Of a stretch of DNA of 64,000 nucleotides, positions 7,663 through 14,994 are shown in pieces. This DNA comes from Saccharopolyspora dendranthemae. Lineage in GTDB: Bacteria > Actinomycetota > Actinomycetes > Mycobacteriales > Pseudonocardiaceae. Where the stretch lies: NCBI RefSeq assembly GCF_007829955.1, contig NZ_VIWX01000001.1:1860001-1924000 (forward strand). The letters run 5' to 3'. Position 1 is the first letter of the stretch. Every line of letters starts with the position of its first letter. The position numbers and the translations under genes were made by a program. The notes beneath the pieces were generated by a model. That model was not told where the DNA came from, made no database searches, and saw nothing but the letters and a program-made list of their open reading frames with translations.

Positions 7663-8640
7663 ATGAGAACGCACAAGGGGCTGTTAGCGCTCGGCGCCGC
7701 AGCGCTGCTGCTGGCCGGATGCGGTTCCGGGCAGATCGGTGGCACCGGCGGGCAGACCGACCCGAACAACAAGAACCTGGCCCTGATCACCGGTCAGCGC
7801 GGTGAACCCTTCTACGTCTCCATCGAGTGCGCTGCGCAGCAGGAAGCCGCAGCGCAGGGTTACCAGCTCAACGTGCAGGCCCCGGAGAAGTTCGAGCAGG
7901 CGGAGCAGTCGCAGATCCTCGGCGGCATCGTCAGCAGCAAGCCGGGTTCGGTGATCATCGCCCCGACTGATGACAAGGCCCTGGCCGCGCCGCTGCAGCA
8001 GGCGAAGGGCAACGGCATCCAGGTCGTGGAGGTCGACACCGCGCTGGAGGACCGTTCCGTCGCAGTCACCTCGCTCTCGTCGGACAACTACGCCGGCGGA
8101 CAACTGGCGGCGCAAACGCTGGTGCAGCTGCTGGGCGGCAAGCCGGGCTCGGTGCTCGCGCTCAACACCAAGGCGGGCACCTCCACCACCGATGAGCGCG
8201 CCAAGGGCTTCGAGGACGAGGTCAAGAAGCACCCGAACCTGAAACTGCTGCCGACCCAGTACACCGAGAACGAACCGGCCACGGCCGCGCAGATCGTGTC
8301 CTCGACGCTGGCGGCCAACCCGGATCTCGTGGGCGTGTTCGGCACGAACCTCAACACCGGTGAGGGCGCGGGCACCGCGCTGTCCAACGCGGGCAAGTCC
8401 GGTCAGGTGCAGCTGGTGGGCTTCGACGCGAGTCCCAAGCAGGTCGACGACCTCCGCAACGGGCGGGTGCAGGCCCTCATCGCGCAGAACCCGGGCAAGA
8501 TCGGCCAGGAGGGCGTCAAGCGCGCCATCGCGGCGATCAAGGGACAGCCGGTCGAGCGCGAGACCAAGACCGAGATGATCTCCCTCACCCGCGACAACAT
8601 GGACCAGCAGGCTCAGTACTTCTACAAGTCCCAGTGCTGA
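7663..8640 (+). CDS. Sugar-binding lipoprotein of the ABC transporter (FrcB/RbsB-like)
   Basis: The 325-residue protein has a lipoprotein signal (hydrophobic stretch, LLAGC with the lipid-bearing Cys at residue 20). A type I periplasmic-binding-protein fold follows: LALITGQRGEPFYVSIECAAQQEA, IIAPTDDKALAAPL, VEVDTALED and VGVFGTNLNTGEGA. It captures the sugar outside the membrane and delivers it to the permease. The ATG at 7663 after GGAGG is used; an upstream frame extension to 7615 lacks a signal peptide. A weak five-base-pair hairpin followed by TTTTT lies between the permease and this gene. A strong terminator follows. Confidence 0.92.
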   Translation: MRTHKGLLALGAAALLLAGCGSGQIGGTGGQTDPNNKNLALITGQRGEPFYVSIECAAQQEAAAQGYQLNVQAPEKFEQAEQSQILGGIVSSKPGSVIIAPTDDKALAAPLQQAKGNGIQVVEVDTALEDRSVAVTSLSSDNYAGGQLAAQTLVQLLGGKPGSVLALNTKAGTSTTDERAKGFEDEVKKHPNLKLLPTQYTENEPATAAQIVSSTLAANPDLVGVFGTNLNTGEGAGTALSNAGKSGQVQLVGFDASPKQVDDLRNGRVQALIAQNPGKIGQEGVKRAIAAIKGQPVERETKTEMISLTRDNMDQQAQYFYKSQC

Positions 8641-8653
8641 GGCGTTGACCGAC

Positions 8654-8688
8654 AGGTGCCCGTCTCGCCACTGGCGAGACGGGCACCT
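8654..8688 (+). terminator. Terminator of the sugar-uptake operon
   Basis: A perfect 16-bp stem (8654-8669 with 8673-8688) with a three-base loop, starting 13 bases after the lipoprotein stop and followed by TCGTCTC. Confidence 0.85.
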
Positions 8689-8715
8689 TCGTCTCTCTCG
8701 GGAGCGCCCGGTGGT

Positions 8716-8741
8716 GCGAGCATGGGAACCTTTCGCTCACC
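8716..8741 (+). repeat. Dispersed GGGAACC repeat, single copy
   Basis: GCGAGCAT followed by GGGAACCTTTCGCTCACC, the TTTCGCTCACC variant. It lies after the sugar-operon terminator and 38 bases before the next gene. Confidence 0.8.
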
Positions 8742-8778
8742 GCTGTGCCCCGGCGCAGGTCGCGGTTACGGTGGGGTT

Positions 8779-8955
8779 ATGGCAGCAATCGGTGAGATGT
8801 TCCCCGGTCGCAGGCTCAAGCACGAGGGCGACGAGGACGGTGTTTCCCGCGAGCACGACCCGGGCGGTCCGCTGGACCTGGACCGGGGCGTGGTCTTCCT
8901 CGCGCCTCGCGAGCCTGCCGCGAAGGAAGAACCGGAAGAAGACCAGCAGGGCTGA
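8779..8955 (+). CDS. Small conserved-looking acidic protein (58 aa)
   Basis: The 58-residue product reads AAIGEMFPGRRLKHEGDEDG...PLDLDRGVVFLAPREP and ends in a Glu/Lys/Gln-rich tail. The layout (short hydrophobic start, FPGR-K-H-E, then PLDLD-GVV) resembles small uncharacterised actinomycete proteins, but I cannot name a family with confidence. It starts at the ATG at 8779 after GGTGGGG. A longer frame from 8656 reads through the dispersed repeat and is not preferred. The function is unknown. Confidence 0.6.
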   Translation: MAAIGEMFPGRRLKHEGDEDGVSREHDPGGPLDLDRGVVFLAPREPAAKEEPEEDQQG

Positions 8956-9051
8956 GCCCTCCCTGAAATCCGCGTCGCGATCACGGAGTGGGCGCGGATC
9001 TGTCGGATCACGCACCGGAGCTACGCGTCTCCGCTAATGTGCCACGGGCAG

Positions 9052-9080
9052 TTGACACATTTCGCTCGAAAGAGTCTTAC
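9052..9080 (+). promoter_or_regulatory. Possible promoter of the TipAS-domain gene
   Basis: TTGACA at 9052-9057 is followed after 17 bases by TCTTAC (9075-9080). The ten-base palindrome TTCGCTCGAA (9061-9070) lies inside the spacer, where a regulator could bind. The -10 match is weak. Confidence 0.35.
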
Positions 9081-9148
9081 GTTGTCACTGCACGTAGTTC
9101 GTGGCGGAAGGCGCGGTGCTCGCGCGTGATCGAAACAGGGGGAACGCC

Positions 9149-9565
9149 GTGCATCCGAACAACCTGTCCGGGAGCGCAGCTCTCGAACAGACCGAGGCCG
9201 TCGAGGACGGCACCGCGCTGATCGGAAACGCCACACCCCCCGGAGCCGGGAACCTCAACCCCGCTCAGAAGCACGCCCTCGCCCGCAAGATCGGGCAGGA
9301 CTGGCAACGGATCAGCTCCACCGTCGCGGAGCTGTTCGCCACCGGTGTGCCCAGCAACGATCCCCGGACCCAGCAGATCGTCCACGAGCACTACCAGTGG
9401 CTCGGGCACTTCTGGACGCCCGACCGCGCTTCCTACCTGCGGCTGGCCGAGATGTACGTCAACCAGCCGAAGTTCCGGCAGCGCATCGAGCGCCGCAAGC
9501 CCAAGGGCATGGCCGCGTACCTCCGAGACGCGATGACCACCTACGCCTGGTCCCGCCTGCGCTGA
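9149..9565 (+). CDS. Stand-alone TipAS antibiotic-recognition domain protein
   Basis: Residues from about 50 to the end match the C-terminal antibiotic-binding domain of TipA/Mta/SkgA regulators: DPRTQQIVHEHYQWLGHF, then TPDRASYLRLAEMYVNQPKFRQR and PKGMAAYLRDAMTTYAWSRL. There is no MerR DNA-binding domain. In Streptomyces the short form TipAS binds thiopeptides such as thiostrepton. A stand-alone domain could sequester or sense an antibiotic, but the ligand is unknown. The GTG at 9149 after AGGGGGA is the likely start (138 aa); the frame extends to 9101 without support. A reverse copy of the dispersed repeat follows 14 bases after the stop. Confidence 0.75.
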   Translation: MHPNNLSGSAALEQTEAVEDGTALIGNATPPGAGNLNPAQKHALARKIGQDWQRISSTVAELFATGVPSNDPRTQQIVHEHYQWLGHFWTPDRASYLRLAEMYVNQPKFRQRIERRKPKGMAAYLRDAMTTYAWSRLR

Positions 9566-9579
9566 AACCCTGCCTGGAA

Positions 9580-9600
9580 GTGACAGGAAGGTTCCCATGC
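9580..9600 (-). repeat. Dispersed GGGAACC repeat, reverse copy
   Basis: GTGACAGGAAGGTTCCCATGC, full match to the reverse of the consensus, 14 bases after the TipAS-domain gene stop. Confidence 0.8.
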
Positions 9601-9726
9601 ACCGGTCCGGACGGGGCGCGGTGAGCCGGAGGCAACCTTGAGCTCGCGGCCGGCATGAGGACGGAGACGGCGCTCACGGCCGCGCCTCCTGGGCCCTTGT
9701 CGGCCTGTTCGAGTTCAATGAGTCCC

Positions 9727-11079
9727 ATGAGGTGGGTGCTGCACATGGACATGGACGCGTTCTTCGCGTCCGTGGAGCAGCTCACCCGCCCCACCGTGCG
9801 CAGCCGTCCGGTCCTGGTCGGCGGGCTCGGCCCGCGCGGCACGGTCGCCGGTGCCAGTTACGAAGCCCGCGAGTACGGGGCGAAGTCAGCGATGCCGATG
9901 GGCGAAGCCCGTCGGCGCTGCCCCGTTGCGGTCGTCCTGCCGCCTCGCTTCCGCGTCTACCAGGTCGTGAGCCGACAGGTCCTGGGGATCGTGCGCGAGG
10001 TCTCCGACGTCGTGCAGCAGGTGTCGGTCGACGAAGCGTTCCTGGAACCCGCCGAACTCGCCGGTGCTGACGTGCAGCGCGTCGAGGAGTTCGCAGGCGC
10101 CCTGCGGGCGCGCGTGCAGCGCGAGGTCGGGGTGGTGGCCTCGATCGGTGCGGGCCCGGGCAAGCAGTTGGCGAAGATCGCCTCGGGACTGGCGAAACCG
10201 GACGGCATGCTGGTCGTGCCGCCTGATGAGCAGCTGGAACTGCTGTGGGCGCTTCCGGTGCGCAAGATGTGGGGCATCGGGCCCGTCACCGAGTCCAAGC
10301 TGCACCGCATCGGGGTCAACACGATCGGCGAGCTCGCCGCGATGCACCCGCAGGACGTGACCTCGCTGCTCGGGCAGGCCGTAGGAGGCGAACTGCACCG
10401 GCTCGCGCAGGGCGTTGACGACCACCCCGTCGCCGAGCGCGCCGAGGCCAAGCAGGTCAGCGCTGAGACCACCTTCGACCACGACATCGCCGACCGCGAG
10501 ACGCTGCTGGCCGAGGTAGTCGGCCAGGCCGAGAACGCCCACCGGCGGCTGGTGTCCTCGGGACGCGCCGCGCGCACGGTGACCCTCAAGGTCCGCGACT
10601 CGGACTTCACCACGATCAGCCGCGCCGAGACCTTCTCCTCGGCCACCAGCGAGCTGCACACGCTCTCGGCCGCGGCCCGCCGTCTCCTGCCGATCGCCTT
10701 GCCGCCGGGAACGCCGGTGCGACTGGTCGGGGTGTCCTACTCAGGTCTTGCCACCTCTGAGCAGGAATCGCTGTTCGACCACCCCTCCGACCCGGAGGAC
10801 GGACCCGCGCCCGAGCCGGAGTCCGCCGAACCGGCCGAAGCGCCGCGGCCGTCATCGCGGCAGTGGCGAGCGGGTGACGACGTCCAGCACGCCGAGCACG
10901 GGCACGGCTGGGTGCAGGGCTCCGGACACGGCCGGGTCACCATCCGCTTCGAAACGGCGACGACGGGAAGGGGCGTGGCACGCACCTTCGCCGTCGACGA
11001 TCCGCTCCTGAGCGCCGCTGACCCGGTCGCGAGCCTGGGCGTCGAGGTCGATCAGCCCTGCGGCGGGGGCGGCAGGTGA
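9727..11079 (+). CDS. dinB: DNA polymerase IV (Y family)
   Basis: This is an error-prone translesion polymerase. The N-terminus VLHMDMDAFFASVEQ holds the first metal-binding aspartates. SVDEAFLE holds the catalytic Asp-Glu pair. The helix-hairpin-helix region KMWGIGPVTESKLHRIGVNTIGELA and the little-finger domain (QVSAETTFDHDI...) follow. The last ~95 residues are an acidic linker (EPESAEPAEAPR) and a small domain (DDVQHAEHGHGWVQGSGHGRVTIRFET) seen in actinobacterial DinB proteins. The ATG at 9727 gives the family start (450 aa); no clear ribosome-binding site is visible and an ATG at 9718 is possible. Its 3' end overlaps the convergent gene by 28 bases. Confidence 0.9.
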   Translation: MRWVLHMDMDAFFASVEQLTRPTVRSRPVLVGGLGPRGTVAGASYEAREYGAKSAMPMGEARRRCPVAVVLPPRFRVYQVVSRQVLGIVREVSDVVQQVSVDEAFLEPAELAGADVQRVEEFAGALRARVQREVGVVASIGAGPGKQLAKIASGLAKPDGMLVVPPDEQLELLWALPVRKMWGIGPVTESKLHRIGVNTIGELAAMHPQDVTSLLGQAVGGELHRLAQGVDDHPVAERAEAKQVSAETTFDHDIADRETLLAEVVGQAENAHRRLVSSGRAARTVTLKVRDSDFTTISRAETFSSATSELHTLSAAARRLLPIALPPGTPVRLVGVSYSGLATSEQESLFDHPSDPEDGPAPEPESAEPAEAPRPSSRQWRAGDDVQHAEHGHGWVQGSGHGRVTIRFETATTGRGVARTFAVDDPLLSAADPVASLGVEVDQPCGGGGR

Positions 11080-11801
11080 CGCCGGTACTGGCCCACCCAC
11101 TTCTGCGGCGCGATGTCCTTGATCGCGCTCTCCAGCTCCTTCGGCAGGCTGCTGAACGGCGGTAGGTGGAACCGGTAGCGGTCCGGCGGGAGGCCTTGCA
11201 CCGTCGGCGGCTCCTCCACCCACCAGCGCTCCAGCTCCGGGTGACGCTCGACGAAACCGGCGTCCGCGGGGTAGATCTCCAGCGCCCGGCGGCGCTCCGG
11301 GTTCACCGGCCGCTTGTTCTCGATCCACGGCAGCGTGCCGATGCCGACGGCCTTGATCTCACGCCAGTCGACGCCGACGACCTCGCCGGTGGTGCGCGCG
11401 TAGAACCCGCTGCGGTCGATGAGGAACCCGCGGCCGCGCAGCGTCCCGCGTGACCCCATCAGAAACCACAGGAACGCCACGCCGAAGACCAGCTGCCAGA
11501 ACCACATGCCCGGTGTGCTGCCGTTGTTGGCGAGCGTCGCCGCGATCAGCACGGTTCCCAGGCCGCTGATCCCGCCCCCGATCAGCAGCGTGCGGAAGCT
11601 CGCCGCGCTCACATCGACGTCGCGAGCATCAGCGCCCAGCAGCGCGGGACCGGGAGCGGCGGCCAGCGGGCGGTGAGGTTCCGCCGCCGGGCGCCCTCCG
11701 GTGTATCGAGCGGTCCCGCGCGGGATCGTGCGCGTCGGTTCGCCCCAGTCAGCTCGTTGCCATCCCCCTGGAAGCCACTTCATGGGGTCCAGGGTAGCCA
11801 C
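11052..11801 (-). CDS. Membrane protein of unknown function with PH-like C-terminus
   Basis: The 249-residue protein has a Pro/Ala/Arg-rich N-terminal third. Two adjacent hydrophobic segments follow (around residues 70-90 and 98-115: LLIGGGISGLGTVLIAATLA and FWQLVFGVAFLWFLMGS). A soluble C-terminal part contains GFLIDRSGFYARTTGEVVGVDWREIKAVGIG, resembling bacterial PH-like (DUF2581-type) membrane-associated domains; this is only a resemblance. The start is either the GTG at 11801 or the ATG at 11783. It converges on dinB with a 28-base coding overlap. The function is unknown. Confidence 0.6.
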   Translation of the reverse strand: MATLDPMKWLPGGWQRADWGEPTRTIPRGTARYTGGRPAAEPHRPLAAAPGPALLGADARDVDVSAASFRTLLIGGGISGLGTVLIAATLANNGSTPGMWFWQLVFGVAFLWFLMGSRGTLRGRGFLIDRSGFYARTTGEVVGVDWREIKAVGIGTLPWIENKRPVNPERRRALEIYPADAGFVERHPELERWWVEEPPTVQGLPPDRYRFHLPPFSSLPKELESAIKDIAPQKWVGQYRRHLPPPPQG

Positions 11802-11873
11802 GAACCAGACAGTTGATCATGAAGGTGGGCAAATCCCCGGGTACCACTCAGGGATTTCTCGGGGATGCCGCGA

Positions 11874-13061
11874 TCAGGCTGAGGGGACCGTGAGCAGCAG
11901 AGCGTCGCCCTGGCCACCGCCGCCGCACAACGCGGCTGCACCGGTTCCGCCGCCGCGGCGCTTGAGCTCGAGCGCAAGGTGCAGTGCCAGGCGGGCACCG
12001 GACATACCGATCGGGTGGCCCAGCGCGATCGCGCCGCCGTTGACGTTGACCTTCTCCTCGGCGATTCCCAGCTGACGGGTCGAGACGATGCCGACCGCGG
12101 CGAAAGCTTCGTTGATCTCCACCAGGTCCAGACCGGTCGCGTCGACGCCGGCCTTCTCGCAAGCCTTCTTGATCGCGTTCGACGGCTGCTCGTGCAGGCT
12201 CGCGTCCGGACCGGCCACCACGCCGTGCGCGCCGATCTCGGCCAGGTAGTCCAGGCCCAGCTCTTCGGCCTTGGCCTTGCTCATCACCACGACCGCGGCG
12301 GCACCGTCGGAGATCTGCGAGGCCGAGCCAGCGGTGATCGTTCCGTCGGAGGAGAAAGCCGGGCGCAGCTTGCCCAGCGTCTCGGTGGTGGTCGCACCGC
12401 GCACGCCCTCGTCGGTGTCGAACACGACCGGGTCGCCCTTGCGCTGCGGGATCTCCACCGGCGCGATCTCCTCGGCGAACGCACCGGACTCGATCGCCGC
12501 TGCGGCGCGCTGGTGAGAACGCGCGGAGAAGGCGTCCTGCTCCTCGCGGGTCAGCTCGTAGCGGGTGTTGTGCTTCTCGGTCGAAACACCCATCGCTACC
12601 TGGTCGAACGCGCAGAACAGCCCGTCGTGCGCCATGTGGTCGAGCATGTTGGCGTCGCCGTACTTGAAGCCCTCGCGTGAACCGGTGAGCAGGTGGGGCG
12701 CCTGGGTCATGGACTCCTGACCACCGGCCACCACGATGTCGAACTCACCGGCCCGGACGAGCTGGTCGGCCAACGCGATCGCGTCGAGCCCGGACAGGCA
12801 GACCTTGTTGATGGTCAGCGCCGGAACGTCCATCGGGATGCCGGCGGCGACAGCGGCCTGGCGGGCGGGGATCTGCCCGGCACCGGCGGTCAGCACCTGA
12901 CCCATGATCGTGTACTCGACCTGCTCGGGCGCGACCCCGGCGCGCTCCAGCGCGGCCTTGATGGCGACTCCACCGAGCTGCGCACCGGAGAAGTCCTTGA
13001 GCGAACCGAGCAGTCGCCCCATCGGGGTGCGCGCGCCCGCAACGATCACAGAACCACTCAC
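11874..13061 (-). CDS. Acetyl-CoA C-acetyltransferase (thiolase)
   Basis: The 395-residue thiolase condenses or cleaves acetoacetyl-CoA and related 3-ketoacyl-CoAs in the cytosol. Catalytic residues are visible: the nucleophile Cys88 in NKVCLSG, His349 in [10 protein letters not shown] and Cys379 in [11 protein letters not shown]. It starts at a GTG five bases after GGGAGG. In mycobacteria a homologous thiolase (fadA4) sits beside methylmalonyl-CoA epimerase and near nucS. Here the epimerase gene lies 1.4 kb away on the other strand, with a secreted-protein gene between them. Confidence 0.93.
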   Translation of the reverse strand: MSGSVIVAGARTPMGRLLGSLKDFSGAQLGGVAIKAALERAGVAPEQVEYTIMGQVLTAGAGQIPARQAAVAAGIPMDVPALTINKVCLSGLDAIALADQLVRAGEFDIVVAGGQESMTQAPHLLTGSREGFKYGDANMLDHMAHDGLFCAFDQVAMGVSTEKHNTRYELTREEQDAFSARSHQRAAAAIESGAFAEEIAPVEIPQRKGDPVVFDTDEGVRGATTTETLGKLRPAFSSDGTITAGSASQISDGAAAVVVMSKAKAEELGLDYLAEIGAHGVVAGPDASLHEQPSNAIKKACEKAGVDATGLDLVEINEAFAAVGIVSTRQLGIAEEKVNVNGGAIALGHPIGMSGARLALHLALELKRRGGGTGAAALCGGGGQGDALLLTVPSA

Positions 13062-13196
13062 GATTGCCTCCCGGTCATCGTCGACACACCAACTCTTCGG
13101 CGTCGCGCACCATCATCTCCCGCGAACGCCATCGGGACCATACCCGCGAACCCCGCGAGCACCGCCTGTGACGACTGCCATAAGCCGTGCTCGCGA

Positions 13197-13263
13197 GGTG
13201 AGCGGAAGGTTCCCGTGCAGCGGTTTCACCGGGCCGGAGTGACAGGAAGGTTCCCATGCTCAC
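13197..13263 (-). repeat. Two tandem reverse copies of the GGGAACC repeat
   Basis: Copies at 13197-13218 (GGTGAGCGGAAGGTTCCCG, divergent) and 13237-13263 (AGTGACAGGAAGGTTCCCAT, full match). Both face the same way and fill most of the gap between the thiolase start and the secreted-protein gene end. Confidence 0.75.
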
Positions 13264-13286
13264 ACCGGCCCCGAAGCCGTGCGGCG

Positions 13287-14291
13287 TCAGCAGTTGCCGG
13301 TGCCGGTGGTGGTGTCGCAGAGGGTCGATTCTTCGTCCCAGGACAGCTTGCTGCGGGCGTTCACGCCCAATTCCCTGGAGGCGGACACGTCGGTCGACGC
13401 ACCGGAGTCGCCCTTGAGCCAGTACCTGACCTCGTAGTCGACGCCGCTCTTCTCGTAGGTGAAGGCGTAGAACGGGGCCGGGAGAGGTGCGGGTCCGTAG
13501 TCGTCGGCGGTCCAGGCGTCCTCGCCCTGCGCCGCACTGGGATCGACGTACAGGCAGTCGTACTCGGCACCTTCGAAGGTGCACTTGCGCGCCTCGGCGC
13601 CGCCGTAGCGCCCGACGTTCTCGTCCTTGGTCACACCGTCCGAGCCGAGCCGCTGGTAGACGTCCTCGCAGGCACCGGAACCGCAGGCGTTCCAGTCACT
13701 CCACGCCGAGGCGCGGGCGGAGGCTTCGCTGGAACCGCCGTTGATGGACGAGCAGTACCTGTCGACCATGTAGGGAACCATCTTCGCAGCCGCGGACGAG
13801 CTGTCGATGGCGGTCGCGGCGGTTTCCTCCTTGCCCAGTCCGGCCGAGTCGAGCTGCCACATGCCGACGCCGGGGTTGAAGAACAGTCCCTTCGCCCGCT
13901 GCTCGGGGTCGGCCAGCGAGGTCTGGTCGTCGTAGCGGGACAGCGTCATCGGGGATGGTGACTCCCCGGACGGCGACACTTCCGGCCAGGTCGTGGACAG
14001 CGCCAGGTTCGTCGCGGCTTCGGCGCTGATGCTGCAGCCGGCTTCGTCGGCTGCGGTGGCGGCCGCGGATTGCACCTGCGCGTACGGTTCCGCACCGAAG
14101 TGCAGAGGCGCGAGGGGTACCACCCAGCCACGGTCCCGGCTCATCCTCTCGGCGTTCGGGTTGGGACCGCCTCCGCCACTGATGGTCCCGTCATCGCCTG
14201 CGGCGAGTGCGACGGGAGCGGCCGTCGCAGCGGCGATGCCGAACGAGACGAGGAGGACGGCGAGTCTGCGGGTTCGTTGCGTCTTGACCAT
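13287..14291 (-). CDS. Secreted protein of unknown function, lysozyme-like pattern
   Basis: The 334-residue product starts VKTQRTRRLAVLLVSFGIAAATAAPVALAAG, a clear Sec signal peptide. The mature part is rich in Ser, Asp and Trp and has about nine cysteines, suggesting disulfides outside the cell. A segment with LFFNPGVGMWQLDSAGLG resembles the helical core of lysozyme/transglycosylase-like proteins, but no complete catalytic signature is certain. The start is the ATG at 14291 after GGAAGGGG. The frame is open far upstream to 14870, antisense to the epimerase gene, and that part is a shadow. It is probably a monocistronic unit. Confidence 0.65.
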   Translation of the reverse strand: MVKTQRTRRLAVLLVSFGIAAATAAPVALAAGDDGTISGGGGPNPNAERMSRDRGWVVPLAPLHFGAEPYAQVQSAAATAADEAGCSISAEAATNLALSTTWPEVSPSGESPSPMTLSRYDDQTSLADPEQRAKGLFFNPGVGMWQLDSAGLGKEETAATAIDSSSAAAKMVPYMVDRYCSSINGGSSEASARASAWSDWNACGSGACEDVYQRLGSDGVTKDENVGRYGGAEARKCTFEGAEYDCLYVDPSAAQGEDAWTADDYGPAPLPAPFYAFTYEKSGVDYEVRYWLKGDSGASTDVSASRELGVNARSKLSWDEESTLCDTTTGTGNC

Positions 14292-14423
14292 TTCTGCCCC
14301 TTCCGCGTGAATTGGCCACATGCTCGCCTCCGGGACAGACCAACCGACTCCACCTGTTGGGGCAATTCGATCTTCGGATTTCGCCGCTTTTCCCAGGCTT
14401 TCCGCGACGACTACGCTGCGACC

Positions 14424-14873
14424 ATGCGAGCGGAACTGAACGACCTGGTCACGGCAATCGATCACGTGGGCATCGCGGTCCCCGACCTCGACGAGGCCAT
14501 CGCCTTCCAACGCGACACCTTCGGCCTCGAGGTCGCCCACTCCGAGGAGAACGAGGAGCAGGGCGTCCGCGAAGCGATGCTGCGCGCACCCGGCGACACC
14601 ACCGGAGCCACCCAGATCCAGCTCATCGCACCGCTGCGCGACGACTCCACCATCGCCAAGTTCCTCGACAAGAACGGACCTGGCCTCCAGCAACTCGCCT
14701 ACCGGGTCACGGATGTCGAAGCCGCGATGGCCGCCCTCCGCGCCAAAGGTCTGCGCCTGCTCTACGAGAAGCCCCGTCGAGGCACCGCTGACAGCCGCAT
14801 CAACTTCGTCCACCCCAAGGACGCCGGCGGCGTTCTGGTCGAGCTGGTCGAGCCAGCGGCCAACGCCCACTGA
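14424..14873 (+). CDS. mce: Methylmalonyl-CoA epimerase
   Basis: The 149-residue protein of the vicinal-oxygen-chelate fold interconverts (S)- and (R)-methylmalonyl-CoA in propionyl-CoA metabolism. That pathway also supplies polyketide extender units. The first ligand lies in AIDHVGIAVPDLDEAIAFQRDTFG, with later metal-binding positions in TQIQLIAPL and VLVELVEP; GPGLQQLAYRVTDVEAAMAALRAKG matches the family. The ATG at 14424 gives the normal length; an upstream extension overlaps the divergent gene. A strong terminator follows. Mycobacteria place a homologue near nucS and the fadA4 thiolase. Confidence 0.88.
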   Translation: MRAELNDLVTAIDHVGIAVPDLDEAIAFQRDTFGLEVAHSEENEEQGVREAMLRAPGDTTGATQIQLIAPLRDDSTIAKFLDKNGPGLQQLAYRVTDVEAAMAALRAKGLRLLYEKPRRGTADSRINFVHPKDAGGVLVELVEPAANAH

Positions 14874-14885
14874 CCCGGTTCATCC

Positions 14886-14912
14886 ACGGCGGGTCCCGTG
14901 CGGACCCGCCGT
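14886..14912 (+). terminator. Terminator after the epimerase gene
   Basis: A perfect 11-bp stem (14886-14896 with 14902-14912) with a five-base loop, 13 bases after the stop and followed by TCTCG. Confidence 0.8.
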
Positions 14913-14932
14913 TCTCGCCTCGGCGACCGGTG

Positions 14933-14954
14933 GCGCGAGGGAACCTTTCTCCCC
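14933..14954 (+). repeat. Degenerate GGGAACC repeat copy
   Basis: GCGCGAGGGAACCTTTCTCC keeps the GAGGGAACCTTTC core but has lost the TCACC end. It lies between the epimerase terminator and the convergent acylase gene end. Confidence 0.5.
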
Positions 14955-14994
14955 ATAGCCGGGGCCACCTTCGTGATCAGCCGGGTTTGCCAGA

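Noticed and set aside
14301..14870. Upstream extension of the secreted protein frame to 14870
   Set aside because: A good ribosome-binding site and signal peptide start at 14291; the extension is the mirror of the epimerase gene.
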